Under the pieces are notes generated by a model. That model had not been told where the DNA came from, ran no database searches, and saw nothing but the letters and a program-made list of their open reading frames with translations. The position numbers were made by a program, and so were the translations under genes. Of a DNA stretch of 64,000 bases, positions 34,605 to 44,825 are shown piece by piece; position 1 is the stretch's first letter, and each line of letters opens with the position of its first letter. Source of the DNA: Limnobaculum parvum (GTDB lineage Bacteria; Pseudomonadota; Gammaproteobacteria; Enterobacterales; Enterobacteriaceae). Location: NCBI RefSeq assembly GCF_003096015.2, contig NZ_CP029185.2, forward strand, positions 915,001-979,000. The letters run 5' to 3'.

Positions 34605-37600
34605 ATGCGTCAGGGAAATTCTGATTTTTGGGGGCTGAGGGGGCTACTTCTGGCCTCGTGTTTTGGCTTCGCTTCTTTACCTCTCCACGCAGCACCGGAA
34701 GCACCACAGGTTACGCCTGCCGCAGAGCAGCAAACTTCTCGCTATGCCGGTAAGTCATTCACTATTCTTGATGCCTCTGAAGTCCAACTGGACGGCGCCA
34801 GTGCGATGGTGGTGACCTTTTCAATTCCGCTGGCGGCTAATCAGAATTTTACCTCTCTGCTGAATCTGGTGGATGAGGCCAGCGGTAAAGTTGATGGGGC
34901 ATGGGAGATGTCGGACAATATGATGGAGTTGCGTCTTCGTCATTTGGAGCCTTCCCGTAAGCTGATTCTGACCATCAATAAAAACCTGAGCGGCGTTAAC
35001 GGCATGAAGCTGGACAAAGAGTTCCAGCAAAAGTTAACTACCCGGGATATCGAACCATCCATTGGTTTTGCCAGCAGGGGATCCCTGCTACCGAGTAAAG
35101 TGATTACCGGATTGCCGGTCATTGCCCTGAACGTGAATAAAGTTGACGTTAACTTTTACCGCATTAAGCCAGAAATGCTCTCCGGCTTCTTGGCCGACTG
35201 GGAAGGAACAGGAGCAAAAAGTTACTGGGAATCCCAAGAATTTTTGAAAAAAGTCGATTTAGCCTATACCGGGCGCTTTGATTTAAGCCCACAGCGCAAT
35301 ACGCGTGAGCAGGTGTTGCTGCCCCTGAATAGCATTAAAGAGCTGCAACAGCCGGGGGTCTATCTGGCAATGATGCAGGAAGCCGGCGCTTATCAATACA
35401 GCAATCCGGTGACTATTTTCACCCTGAGCGACATTGGTATCTCTTTACACCGTTATCATGACCGTCTGGATGTATTTACCCAGGCTCTGGAAGGGGGGGA
35501 AGGCGTTTCCGGCGTTAAAGTTGAGCTGTTTGACGAAAAAGGTAACTCACTGGCTCAGGCTAAAACTTCGTCTGATGGCCACGCTCAACTGATAAAAGAT
35601 GATAAAGCTAAAATCATGCTGGCCACCAAAGATGGGCAAACTAGCTTAATCGATCTGAATAAAGCGGCATTGGATCTGTCGGAATTTGATATTGCCGGGC
35701 CGGAAGGTTTTGCTACTCAATTTTTTGCTTTTGGCCCGCGAGATTTATATCGCCCTGGAGAAACGCTGATTGTTAACGGATTACTGCGCGATCCCGATGG
35801 GGCGGGGCTGCCGGACCAGCCGGTAAAAGTCGACGTGCTTAAGCCGGATAATCAAGTTACGCGCAGTTTTGTTTGGCAGCCGAAAAAGAACGGCTTCTAT
35901 CAGTTTATGTATGACATTCCTAACAATGCAGCAACTGGCGAATGGTCATTACGCATTAACTTAGGGGACAAACAGCCCCGTTTCTATAAGTTTAAAGTTG
36001 AAGACTTCCTGCCTGAGCGTATGGCACTGGAGCTGAAGTCGGTTGAAGATGTTCCTGTATCTCCTTCTCAGGAAATCACTTTTGATGTTACAGGCCGTTA
36101 TTTATATGGTGCGCCAGCTTCAGGTAACCGTTTGCAAGGGCAATTGTTCCTGCGTCCGGCGCGTGAGGCGGTAGCAAAACTACCTGGTTATGAGTTTGGC
36201 TCTGTTCTGGATACCAACCTGAGTCGTTCACTCAATGAGTTTGACCTGAAATTAGATTCTGAAGGGTTAACCAGCGTAACGGTACCGAGCGACTGGGCCG
36301 AGAGTAAATCACCGATGAAGGTGATTGTTCAGGCCAGTTTGATGGAATCCGGCGGTCGCCCTGTAACCCGCCGTGCCGAGCAGGCTATCTGGCCAGCCAC
36401 TAACATGCCGGGCATCCGTCCGCTGTTTAACAAAAAAGAAGTTTATGACTACAAGACGAATAACTATAAACCTCAGTTTATGGTGGATTCTGACAGCTTA
36501 GCCGGTTTCGATATTGTTTATGCTAATGCTAAAGGCAATAAGCTGTCGGCGAATGGGCTGAATGTTCGTTTGGTTCGTGAACGTCGTGATTATTACTGGG
36601 AATGGTCTTCCGGTGATGGTTGGAGCTCCCGTTACGATCAAAAAGATTTAATTATTAATCAGGAAACTATATCCATCGGTGCCGATCAGGTAGCTAAAGT
36701 TAGCTATCCGGTGGAGTGGGGTTCCTATCGTCTTGAAGTGGAAGACCCTCACAGTGGCATGGTGACCAGCCTGCGTTTCTGGGCGGGTTATAGCTGGCAG
36801 GATAACACCGATGGTACCGGTGCATTACGCCCGGATCAGGTCAAACTGAAATTGGATAAGCCAGCTTACCGTCCGGGTGAGAAGGTTAACCTGCACGTTG
36901 AAGCACCAACCGCGGGTAAAGGCTACCTGATGCTGGAATCTAGCGATGGACCTTTATGGTGGCAAGAGATCGAAGTACCGGTTGGTGGCGCTAATTTTAA
37001 CGTACCAATCAATGAAGAGTGGAATCGCCACGATCTCTACCTGAGTGCGTTAGTGGTTCGCCCCGGTGATAAGAATTTACAAGCCACGCCAAAGCGCGCT
37101 GTAGGCTTGTTGCACCTGCCGCTGGTGGATGAAAACCGTAAAATTACCTTGGCGTTGGATGCACCAGAGCGTATGCGTCCTAACCAAACATTGACGGTAA
37201 AAGTAAAAGCGTCAGTTAAAAATGGCGAGTTACCTAAATCGATCAATGTACTGATGTCTGCGGTAGACAGTGGCGTATTGAATATCACCAATTATGTCAC
37301 GCCAGATCCTTATGAAGCCTTCTTCGGGCGTAAGCGCTATAGCATTGACCAGATGGATATCTATGGTCAGTTAATTGAAGGAAAAGGTAAAACGGCCAAG
37401 CTGAGTTTCGGTGGTGACGGTGAAGATGATGCACTGGCACGCGGTGGTAAAAAACCGGTTACCGTAGTGAAAATCGTAGCGCAACAGGCCATGCCGGTGG
37501 TGTTGAATGATAAGGGCGAAGGCGAAATTCAAATGCCAATCCCTGACTTTAACGGCGAACTTCGGCTGATGGCTCAGGCTTGGAGCGATGAAGAGTTTGG

Positions 37601-39554
37601 CAGCGCAGAACGTAAAATGGTCGTGGCAGCTCCGTTAATTGCCGATTTATCTATGCCGCGTTTTATTGCCGGTGGCGACCGTAGCATTCTGGCGTTGGAT
37701 CTCAGTAATCTTACCGATGGCGAACAGTCTCTTAATGTGACGGTTGAAACTAAGGGTTTAGTTAAACAAACTGGCGCTGCGGAACAAACGGTTAAACTAA
37801 CAAAAGGTCAGCGCAAAACGTTAAGCATCCCGGTTGAAGCTTTGAATGGCTTTGGTCAGGGGGATGTTACCGTTCGGGTCAATGGCTTGGTGTTGCCGGG
37901 TGAGCCTTCAACGGCGTTTGAACGTCACTGGACATTGGGCGTTCGTCCTGCAACGCCGGCGAAGACTAACAGCTACGCGATGACGTTGCGTGCGGGTGAA
38001 AGTTGGGCACTGCCACAGGATGCGCTATTGGGGCTATCCACACCAACGGTGGAAGGTCAAATGTCGTTGACTGCCGTGCCACCGCTGAATGTGGCGCAGC
38101 ATATTCGAGAACTGTTTGCCTATCCGTATGGCTGTCTGGAACAAACCACCAGTGGGCTCTATCCATCGCTGTACACCAATCAGGCTCAATTGGCTGCGTT
38201 AGGTATCAAGAGCGATAGTGACGATGTGCGTCGTCACAACATTGATGTTGGTATCGAACGCCTGCTGGGGATGCAGAAAGATAACGGCAGTTTCTCTTTG
38301 TGGGAACATGAAGGTAGTGAGGAGTACTGGTTAACGGCTTATGTTACCGATTTCTTGGTACGTGCACGTGAACAAGGCTATTCAGTGCGTGAAGATGCGC
38401 TGAATAAAGCGAATCAGCGTCTGCTACGTTATCTACAGGACCGTAATCAGATCGAACCTCAGTATATTTCTAACGCTGCGGCGACCAATGCCGCTAAGTT
38501 TAGCGTGCAGGCCTACGCGGGACTGGTGCTGGCTCGTCAACAGCAGGCCCCATTAGGGGCGTTACGTCAACTGTACGAGCGTCGTAGCGAGGCCATGTCT
38601 GGTTTACCGATGGTTCAGCTAGGTGTTGCTCTGCAATTGATGGGAGATATGCCGAAATCCAATCAACTGATTCAGCAGGGCGTCTCTATGGGCGGCGCTA
38701 ACCGTAATACTTGGTTAGGTGACTATGGCAGCGATCTGCGAGATAACGCCTTGATTCTGGCGCTGTTGAATGAATATCACCTGTTACCTCAGCAGCAGGA
38801 TAGTGCTTTGATGTCGCTGTCAGATGCGCTAGTTTCAAACCGTTATCTGTCGACGCAAGAGCGTAATGCTGTTTATCTGGCGGGACGCGACTTACCAAAA
38901 CGTGAATCGGCAGAGTGGGAAGTTGAAGTCTCTGGCGTTGAAAGTAAAGACTATGAAGAAACCAAGTCAATTTCTGCGCTGTATGATGCCAATCAGTTGG
39001 CAAAAGGCATCAACCTGACTAACAGCGGTAGCGTAACGGTGTACCCTCGAATTGATATCACCGGCTATCCATTGAAACAGCCAGCGCCGGTGAGCAACCG
39101 CCTGCATATTGAACGTAACTTCCTGAATCTGGATGGTTCCACCGCTTCTCTTGACCACGTTAGTAGTGGTCAGCTATTGGTGGTTCATTTGAATCTGTGG
39201 TCTGACAATCAGGTGAACGATGCGTTAGTAGTGGATCTGTTACCGGCTGGTTTTGAGTTGGAAAACCAAAACTTGGGCAGCAGCAGTGCCAGTCTGAGTG
39301 AAAGTGCGGGTGAGCTGATGGCATTACAAACCAAGATGCAAAGCGCTGAAATCAAGTATCAGGAATACCGTGACGATCGCTATGTTGCCGCCGTTAAAGT
39401 GGATGGTTCCAAGAGCAATCCGGTGACGTTGCTGTATCTGGTGCGCGCAGTAACGCCAGGTACCTATAGCGTTCCGGCTCCGCAGGTTGAATCGATGTAT
39501 AAGCCTGAGTGGCATGCAATAGGTTCGACTCCGGCGAAGTTGGAGATTAAATAA
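34605..39554 (+). CDS. yfhM: Bacterial alpha-2-macroglobulin YfhM
   Basis: 1649-residue periplasmic protease trap (E. coli YfhM 1653). It has macroglobulin-type domains from ~50, a bait region, the thioester motif CLEQ at Cys1177 (YPYGCLEQTTSG), and a C-terminal alpha-helical toroid. It is thought to capture invading proteases and to work with PBP1C, whose gene follows. The N-terminus (LLLASCFGFASLPLHA-APEA) looks like a signal-peptidase I leader. A possible LASC lipobox exists but is followed by more hydrophobic residues. E. coli YfhM is a lipoprotein, so anchoring may differ here. Start is ATG 34605. Confidence 0.95.
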   Translation: MRQGNSDFWGLRGLLLASCFGFASLPLHAAPEAPQVTPAAEQQTSRYAGKSFTILDASEVQLDGASAMVVTFSIPLAANQNFTSLLNLVDEASGKVDGAWEMSDNMMELRLRHLEPSRKLILTINKNLSGVNGMKLDKEFQQKLTTRDIEPSIGFASRGSLLPSKVITGLPVIALNVNKVDVNFYRIKPEMLSGFLADWEGTGAKSYWESQEFLKKVDLAYTGRFDLSPQRNTREQVLLPLNSIKELQQPGVYLAMMQEAGAYQYSNPVTIFTLSDIGISLHRYHDRLDVFTQALEGGEGVSGVKVELFDEKGNSLAQAKTSSDGHAQLIKDDKAKIMLATKDGQTSLIDLNKAALDLSEFDIAGPEGFATQFFAFGPRDLYRPGETLIVNGLLRDPDGAGLPDQPVKVDVLKPDNQVTRSFVWQPKKNGFYQFMYDIPNNAATGEWSLRINLGDKQPRFYKFKVEDFLPERMALELKSVEDVPVSPSQEITFDVTGRYLYGAPASGNRLQGQLFLRPAREAVAKLPGYEFGSVLDTNLSRSLNEFDLKLDSEGLTSVTVPSDWAESKSPMKVIVQASLMESGGRPVTRRAEQAIWPATNMPGIRPLFNKKEVYDYKTNNYKPQFMVDSDSLAGFDIVYANAKGNKLSANGLNVRLVRERRDYYWEWSSGDGWSSRYDQKDLIINQETISIGADQVAKVSYPVEWGSYRLEVEDPHSGMVTSLRFWAGYSWQDNTDGTGALRPDQVKLKLDKPAYRPGEKVNLHVEAPTAGKGYLMLESSDGPLWWQEIEVPVGGANFNVPINEEWNRHDLYLSALVVRPGDKNLQATPKRAVGLLHLPLVDENRKITLALDAPERMRPNQTLTVKVKASVKNGELPKSINVLMSAVDSGVLNITNYVTPDPYEAFFGRKRYSIDQMDIYGQLIEGKGKTAKLSFGGDGEDDALARGGKKPVTVVKIVAQQAMPVVLNDKGEGEIQMPIPDFNGELRLMAQAWSDEEFGSAERKMVVAAPLIADLSMPRFIAGGDRSILALDLSNLTDGEQSLNVTVETKGLVKQTGAAEQTVKLTKGQRKTLSIPVEALNGFGQGDVTVRVNGLVLPGEPSTAFERHWTLGVRPATPAKTNSYAMTLRAGESWALPQDALLGLSTPTVEGQMSLTAVPPLNVAQHIRELFAYPYGCLEQTTSGLYPSLYTNQAQLAALGIKSDSDDVRRHNIDVGIERLLGMQKDNGSFSLWEHEGSEEYWLTAYVTDFLVRAREQGYSVREDALNKANQRLLRYLQDRNQIEPQYISNAAATNAAKFSVQAYAGLVLARQQQAPLGALRQLYERRSEAMSGLPMVQLGVALQLMGDMPKSNQLIQQGVSMGGANRNTWLGDYGSDLRDNALILALLNEYHLLPQQQDSALMSLSDALVSNRYLSTQERNAVYLAGRDLPKRESAEWEVEVSGVESKDYEETKSISALYDANQLAKGINLTNSGSVTVYPRIDITGYPLKQPAPVSNRLHIERNFLNLDGSTASLDHVSSGQLLVVHLNLWSDNQVNDALVVDLLPAGFELENQNLGSSSASLSESAGELMALQTKMQSAEIKYQEYRDDRYVAAVKVDGSKSNPVTLLYLVRAVTPGTYSVPAPQVESMYKPEWHAIGSTPAKLEIK

Positions 39555-39564
39555 GGTTGTAAAT

Positions 39565-39590
39565 GGGGTGATGAGCATCGCCCCTCTATA
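39565..39590 (+). terminator. yfhM terminator
   Basis: GGGGTGAT / ATCGCCCC-type hairpin, 10 bp after the yfhM stop, with a T/A-mixed tail. Moderate evidence because there is no long T run. Confidence 0.6.
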
Positions 39591-39597
39591 GCTTATT

Positions 39598-39843
39598 TAA
39601 ATTGGCGTTAGAGAATATTCCGGCCGTAAGGACATTGTGCCTATATTATTTTATGTGTGCGGCCGGAAGACCATCTGTACTTTGCACTGGTGTGCGTCGG
39701 GCCTACCTTCCCTAGGGGCGGTTATGAAACACCTTACGGTGTTTCACCCTCCGGGTCAGCGCAAGCGCTGTTCAAACAGGCTTTGCCTGTTTGTCGTTGG
39801 CTTAAGCCAAGTCGACCCCAACGGAAAGGTCTCCCTCCGTTTA
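39598..39843 (+). repeat. Structured intergenic element, copy 2 (yfhM-pbpC)
   Basis: About 246 bp, same strand as copy 1. It lacks the left-end GACAAACCAG and the right-end TTTGTC. Hairpins: H1 TTCCGGCCG/CGGCCGGAA (39618-39668), H2 GAAACACC/GGTGTTTC (39726-39745), H3 CAGCGC/GCGCTG (39757-39770), H4 CAAACAGGC/GCCTGTTTG (39773-39793) and H5 TTGGC/GCCAA (39797-39810), then GTCGAC. H2 and H4 are fully Watson-Crick here. It fills most of the yfhM-pbpC spacer. Confidence 0.9.
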
Positions 39844-39915
39844 ACTCTGCTAATAATATTGGTTTGATATTGTTGACGTTGTCGAGCTAATTTCCGCTTT
39901 ATATGAGTAACCGAA

Positions 39916-42267
39916 TTGCGTAGTTTATTTTCCCGATGGTTCACATTTCGTTTTTGGCGTAGGCTGGCGATTGTTGTGGTGGTGTTGGTTGCCGTTACGG
40001 CGTCGGGGCTGTGGCTGGCGAATAAGATTTGGCCTTTACCGGCGCCGGATGTGCAAGTGGCGAAGGTGGTGGTGGCGGAGGATGGTTCCCCGCTGTGGCG
40101 GTTTGCCGATGCGGATGGGGTATGGCGTTATTCGGTTTCGCTGGATGAAGTGTCTCCTTATTATTTACAAGCCTTGTTGACCTACGAAGATCGCTGGTTT
40201 TATTCTCATCCGGGAATTAACCCCTTGGCTATTATGCGAGCTTTGTGGCAGAACTTGACTAATCAGCGCATTGTCTCCGGTGGTAGTACCCTTTCAATGC
40301 AGGTGGCTCGCCTGATTGAACCTCATGATAAAACTTTCCTTGGTAAGCTGCGGCAGGTGTTTCGTACTCTGCAACTGGAGTGGCATTACACCAAAGATCA
40401 GATACTGACGATTTATATCAACCGAGCCCCTTATGGCGGTACTCTACAGGGCATTGGTGCTGCAAGCTGGGCTTATCTGGATAAACCACCTTCAGAGCTT
40501 ACCCGCTCAGAAGCGGCGCTATTAGCCGTATTGCCTCAGGCTCCCAGCCGTTTACGGCCCGACCGTTATCCTGAGCGAGCACAGGCCGCTAGAGATAAAG
40601 TCCTCGATCGTCTCGAAGAGTATGGAATTTGGGATAAAGAAAAAATAGCCGATATAAAACAAGAGAGCGTTTGGTTGGCTGAGCGCCAGGCCCCGCAGTT
40701 GGCACCGTTGCTTTCACGACGTTTGCTGGCAGAAAGCAGTTCCGATGTCATTCATACCACCATTGACGCCTCGCTACAGCGGCGTCTCGAAGATATGGTC
40801 ATGGGCTGGAAGAGTCAGTTACCTCCCAGTACCTCCATGGGTATTCTCGTCGTTGACCATGCGGATATGTCGGTAAAAGCCTATATTGGCTCAGCGGATC
40901 TCAACGATCGCAGTCGATTTGGTCATGTGGATATGATTACCGCATGGCGTTCTCCTGGTTCCACCTTGAAGCCTTTTGCTTATGCGATGGCGTTAGATGA
41001 CGGTCTGATTCATGCGGAATCGCTGTTGCAGGACGTACCGCGTCAGTTTGGTGATTATCGCCCCGGAAATTTTGACACCGGATTTAGTGGCCCAGTCAGC
41101 GCTTCCGACGCGCTGGTTCGCTCACTAAACCTGCCGGCGGTTCAGGTTCTGGAAGCTTATGGCCCCAAACGATTTACCGGAAATATGCGTAATGCCGGTA
41201 TTATTTTGCGTTTCCCGCTTAACAGCGATCCTAATCTATCTCTGATTCTGGGCGGAACCGGTATGCGGATGGATCAGTTGGTTAGCGGTTACAGTGCGTT
41301 TGTGCGACAGGGCAATGTTGCAGCATTACGCTATCGACCGGAAGATCCTCTGGTGGAGCGCCCGTTAGTCTCCCCCGGTGCAGCGTGGATTGTTCGCAGA
41401 ATTATGGCTGGCGAAGGTCGGCCGGTTCCCGATAGTCAGATTTCAGATATTACGCCATTGGCATGGAAAACCGGTACCAGTTATGGCTACCGCGATGCCT
41501 GGACTATTGGCATGAACGGCGGTTATCTAATCGGTATTTGGGTTGGGCGTCCGGATGGTACTCCGGTAGCCGGTCAGTTTGGTTATGCCACCGCGGTACC
41601 GATTTTGCATCAAATTAACCATCTGCTGATAAATCGTAATAGTCAATTAGCCAAAAATTGGCCAAAGGATCCGCGTCCAAACTCTGTCAGTCGTGCGGTC
41701 ATTTGCTGGCCTCAGGGACAAAGTTTGGAGACTGGTGATACCAACTGTCGCCAGCGTCGTCAGGCATGGATTCTGGATGGCACTATACCGCCGACGCTAT
41801 CGTCTATTGGGCAGGATACGGGTATTGGTGGCTGGTTGAACCTTTCGGTTAACGCCGAAGGGAAACGTGTTGCTCCGGACTGTAGTGGCGCAATATCACG
41901 TCGAATTGCTTTGTGGCCGGTTGCATTGGAAACCTGGTTACCGCCGTCTGAGCGCCGGGCCAGCCGTCTACCTGAACGTGATACTGAGTGCCCACCTATC
42001 AGTTACGATGTCAGCCCGCCATTGTTGATTCTAGGATTAAAAGACGGGGCGATTCTTAAACGGATTCCGGGAACGCAATCCCTTGATTTACGGTTGGATA
42101 CTCAGGGAGGACGGGGCAAACGCTGGTGGTTTATTAACGGTGAATCTCTGATGGAAACCGAAGAAGACAAACCAATGATTCATACTCTGACGAATTCCGG
42201 TAAATATCAGATTAGCGTGTTGGATGAGAGTGGGCAGGTTAGCAGCGTAGGGTTTGTGTTGGAGTAA
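39916..42267 (+). CDS. pbpC: Penicillin-binding protein 1C (PbpC)
   Basis: Bifunctional peptidoglycan synthase of 783 residues (E. coli 770). There is one N-terminal membrane anchor (~15-35). The GT51 transglycosylase has catalytic Glu91 in TYEDRWF and GGSTLSMQVARL. The transpeptidase has nucleophile Ser349 in SPGSTLKPF and the KTGTS motif. A C-terminal BiPBP_C domain ends the protein. The start is TTG 39916, since no in-frame ATG occurs before the anchor. It follows yfhM, its usual partner, with a repeat copy between. Confidence 0.94.
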   Translation: MRSLFSRWFTFRFWRRLAIVVVVLVAVTASGLWLANKIWPLPAPDVQVAKVVVAEDGSPLWRFADADGVWRYSVSLDEVSPYYLQALLTYEDRWFYSHPGINPLAIMRALWQNLTNQRIVSGGSTLSMQVARLIEPHDKTFLGKLRQVFRTLQLEWHYTKDQILTIYINRAPYGGTLQGIGAASWAYLDKPPSELTRSEAALLAVLPQAPSRLRPDRYPERAQAARDKVLDRLEEYGIWDKEKIADIKQESVWLAERQAPQLAPLLSRRLLAESSSDVIHTTIDASLQRRLEDMVMGWKSQLPPSTSMGILVVDHADMSVKAYIGSADLNDRSRFGHVDMITAWRSPGSTLKPFAYAMALDDGLIHAESLLQDVPRQFGDYRPGNFDTGFSGPVSASDALVRSLNLPAVQVLEAYGPKRFTGNMRNAGIILRFPLNSDPNLSLILGGTGMRMDQLVSGYSAFVRQGNVAALRYRPEDPLVERPLVSPGAAWIVRRIMAGEGRPVPDSQISDITPLAWKTGTSYGYRDAWTIGMNGGYLIGIWVGRPDGTPVAGQFGYATAVPILHQINHLLINRNSQLAKNWPKDPRPNSVSRAVICWPQGQSLETGDTNCRQRRQAWILDGTIPPTLSSIGQDTGIGGWLNLSVNAEGKRVAPDCSGAISRRIALWPVALETWLPPSERRASRLPERDTECPPISYDVSPPLLILGLKDGAILKRIPGTQSLDLRLDTQGGRGKRWWFINGESLMETEEDKPMIHTLTNSGKYQISVLDESGQVSSVGFVLE

Positions 42268-42329
42268 TATTTATGTTCTTGACCTTATGTTTTTGCTCTC
42301 TCAGAACTCTGGAATTCAACCGACAACTG

Positions 42330-42510
42330 AATGAGGGTAGCACGCCGAACATGGATGTTAGGCGGGGCACAGCGACGTAGGGAGCGACTCTGTGTCGGTG
42401 CGTAAGCCCGAATGAAGGCGGAGGGAAGTCGCGTAGCGATCTGGATTCGGGTGCGAAGGTGAGGAGGCGCAGGAGGCGTTCGCCTTAATGCCTCTTGCCC
42501 GGCCACTTGC
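42330..42510. other. GC-rich noncoding block between pbpC and ndk
   Basis: Within the 539-bp pbpC-ndk spacer, about 180 bp are clearly GC-rich with repeated AGGCG and AGCGA words and short inverted repeats (e.g. AGGCG-TT-CGCCT), against the AT-rich sequence on either side. A 73-codon minus-strand frame (42285-42506) is Arg/Pro/Ala-rich and looks like a by-product of composition. The rest of the spacer (42511-42800) should hold the ndk promoter; I could not assign its boxes. Confidence 0.55.
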
Positions 42511-42806
42511 GCATTTGCTCATTTAGACTCAGTACTATTAGTGGACGAAATTTCCTCGATACTACATTCATCGCATTTTGCTTTAATATTGCACCTCAAG
42601 TCTCAATCTGCCGTTATTCTGCGCTAAAAATGCGGCATACCTCCAAAAATGTGTATTAACTTCGGTTTATTTTAAAGAAATGTTACATCCGAGATAGGCA
42701 AGCCTGATATCTGCTCGTATAATCAGCCACGAATTGCGTCTAGCTACAATGATTTACCCTATGAATTAAAGAATATAGAACAGTTATCAGTAACCCCGAG
42801 GTGAAT

Positions 42807-43238
42807 ATGTCTATCGAACGTACTTTTTCCATCCTTAAACCTAATGCCGTTGCTAAAAATGCGATTGGCTCTATTTACTCGCGTTTTGAACATGCAGGAT
42901 TCACCATTGTGGCTGCAAAAATGCTACACCTGACTCGAGAGCAGGCTGCAGGTTTTTACGCGGAACATGATGGAAAGCCGTTCTTCAATGGTCTATTGGA
43001 TTTTATGACCTCTGGCCCAGTCGTCGTGCAGGTGCTGGAAAGTGAAAATGCGGTTCAGCGCTATCGTGACCTGATGGGAGCCACCAATCCTGCCAACGCT
43101 TTAGCTGGGACGTTACGCGCTGATTATGCGGATAGTATGACTGAAAATGCAGTTCATGGTTCGGATTCACTTGCCTCAGCCGTGCGTGAAATTGCTTATT
43201 TTTTCAGTGATGATGAAGTTTGCCAGCGTACTCGCTAA
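42807..43238 (+). CDS. ndk: Nucleoside diphosphate kinase (Ndk)
   Basis: 143 residues, as in E. coli. The phosphohistidine lies in NAVHGSDS (His117). NPANALAGTLRADYA is the conserved Kpn-loop region. It balances nucleoside triphosphate pools. The frame is open from GTG 42801, but that codon overlaps the GAGG ribosome site; ATG 42807 gives the conserved SIERTFSILKPNAV. Confidence 0.97.
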   Translation: MSIERTFSILKPNAVAKNAIGSIYSRFEHAGFTIVAAKMLHLTREQAAGFYAEHDGKPFFNGLLDFMTSGPVVVQVLESENAVQRYRDLMGATNPANALAGTLRADYADSMTENAVHGSDSLASAVREIAYFFSDDEVCQRTR

Positions 43239-43257
43239 TCTGAACGAATTAATGATA

Positions 43258-43288
43258 GAAGCCAGAGAGTTATCCTTCTGGCTTTTTA
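43258..43288 (+). terminator. ndk terminator
   Basis: AGCCAGA / TCTGGCT stem followed by TTTTT, about 20 bp after ndk. The remaining ~290 bp to rlmN show nothing I can assign; an in-frame extension of rlmN runs into it but is not conserved. Confidence 0.85.
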
Positions 43289-43577
43289 CTGATTTCAAGT
43301 TCATTTCAGCGGTAAATAAGTGTATCAGTTAATGACAAAATGATGGGGGCAATATTAAAACTCTTTTAATATCAAACAGTATTTTCGACCCTACCAGACT
43401 ATGACTGAATATTCATTTTTAACTATGCTGATGCGCATAGAAACGTTTAACTAAAAGCAGTACAATGCCACCTGCACCATGCCCTGCAAATTAAGTATCG
43501 CAGGGGTAATTTTAATACCCTTTAAATTCTCTAGATTTTCTAGCGCCATAAAGTGTAATAACGAGGCCTTCAATACC

Positions 43578-44744
43578 ATGTCCGAGCAGATTTTAACGTC
43601 ATCTGACGCGGCTGTTTTATCAGCCAATCCGTCAGAAAAAATTAACTTATTAGATCTTAACCGACAGGCAATGCGTGAGTTTTTTGTCTCTTTAGGCGAA
43701 AAACCATTCCGAGCCGATCAAATCATGAAATGGATTTATCAGTTCGGTTATGACGATTTTGAGCAGATGACGGATATTAATAAAGTTCTGCGTGCCCGCT
43801 TACAGCAAGTGGCAGAAATTCGTGCACCGGAAGTGGTGGCAGAGCAGCGTTCAGCAGACGGCACCATTAAGTGGGCATTGGCGGTTGGTGATCAACAGGT
43901 TGAAGCTGTATACATTCCTGAAGAGGATCGGGCAACACTGTGTGTTTCATCACAGGTAGGTTGTGCATTGGAGTGTAAGTTTTGCTCAACGGGACAGCAG
44001 GGTTTTAACCGTAATCTGCGAGTATCTGAAATTATTGGTCAAGTCTGGCGCGCAGCCAGAGTAATAGGCCCTGCTCGGATTGCCGGGCAACGTCCAATTA
44101 CCAACGTGGTGATGATGGGCATGGGTGAACCCCTACTGAATTTATCCAATGTGGTTCCGGCGATGGAAATTATGCTGGATGATTTTGGTTTTGGCTTGTC
44201 CAAACGTCGGGTAACGTTATCAACATCGGGGGTGGTTCCTGCTCTGGATAAGTTGGGGGAGATGATCGATGTTGCGTTGGCAATTTCGCTGCATGCACCT
44301 AACGATCAAATCCGTGATGAAATCGTACCGATAAACCGTAAATATAATATTGAGACCTTCTTAGCGGCTGTTGGTCGTTATTTGGAGAAGTCTAATGCTA
44401 ATCAGGGGCGAGTTACCGTTGAGTATGTGATGCTTGATCACATCAATGATGGAACAGAGCATGCCCATCAGTTAGCTGAGTGTTTGAAAAACACTCCTTG
44501 CAAAATTAACTTAATTCCGTGGAACCCATTCCCTGGAGCCCCCTATGGACGAAGTTCAAATAGTCGGGTAGATAGATTCTCTAAAGTACTGATGGAATAT
44601 GGTTTTACCGTCATTGTACGTAAAACCCGCGGAGACGATATTGATGCGGCTTGCGGCCAATTGGCGGGCGATGTTATTGACAGAACCAAGCGTACTTTAA
44701 AAAAGAAAATGAATGGGGAACCTATTTCAATTAAAACGCTCTAA
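43578..44744 (+). CDS. rlmN: Dual-specificity 23S rRNA/tRNA A2-methyltransferase RlmN
   Basis: 388-residue radical-SAM methyltransferase that makes m2A at 23S A2503 and tRNA position 37. The radical-SAM cluster motif is CALECKFC. The mechanistic cysteines are the C-terminal one in DIDAACGQLAGD and the cluster cysteines. NVVMMGMGEPLLN binds SAM. The frame starts at 43479, but ATG 43578 (MSEQILTSS) is the conserved start and gives a length near E. coli's 384. Confidence 0.96.
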   Translation: MSEQILTSSDAAVLSANPSEKINLLDLNRQAMREFFVSLGEKPFRADQIMKWIYQFGYDDFEQMTDINKVLRARLQQVAEIRAPEVVAEQRSADGTIKWALAVGDQQVEAVYIPEEDRATLCVSSQVGCALECKFCSTGQQGFNRNLRVSEIIGQVWRAARVIGPARIAGQRPITNVVMMGMGEPLLNLSNVVPAMEIMLDDFGFGLSKRRVTLSTSGVVPALDKLGEMIDVALAISLHAPNDQIRDEIVPINRKYNIETFLAAVGRYLEKSNANQGRVTVEYVMLDHINDGTEHAHQLAECLKNTPCKINLIPWNPFPGAPYGRSSNSRVDRFSKVLMEYGFTVIVRKTRGDDIDAACGQLAGDVIDRTKRTLKKKMNGEPISIKTL

Positions 44745-44825
44745 AACACGATATGTTACAACCATATATGAAAGTGAATTATTGTTGTAGTATAGGGCGT
44801 TATAGATACAAGGACTGTAATATCA

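Noticed and set aside
34427..34638. Short frames leading into yfhM
   Set aside because: They overlap repeat copy 1 and the yfhM leader and have no family resemblance.
39637..39890. Two overlapping ~76-codon frames between yfhM and pbpC
   Set aside because: They are translations of repeat copy 2; the hairpins explain the sequence better and the frames are not shared by the other copies.
42285..42506. 73-codon minus-strand Arg/Pro-rich frame
   Set aside because: Its composition is that of a GC-rich noncoding block; no start signal and no recognised family.
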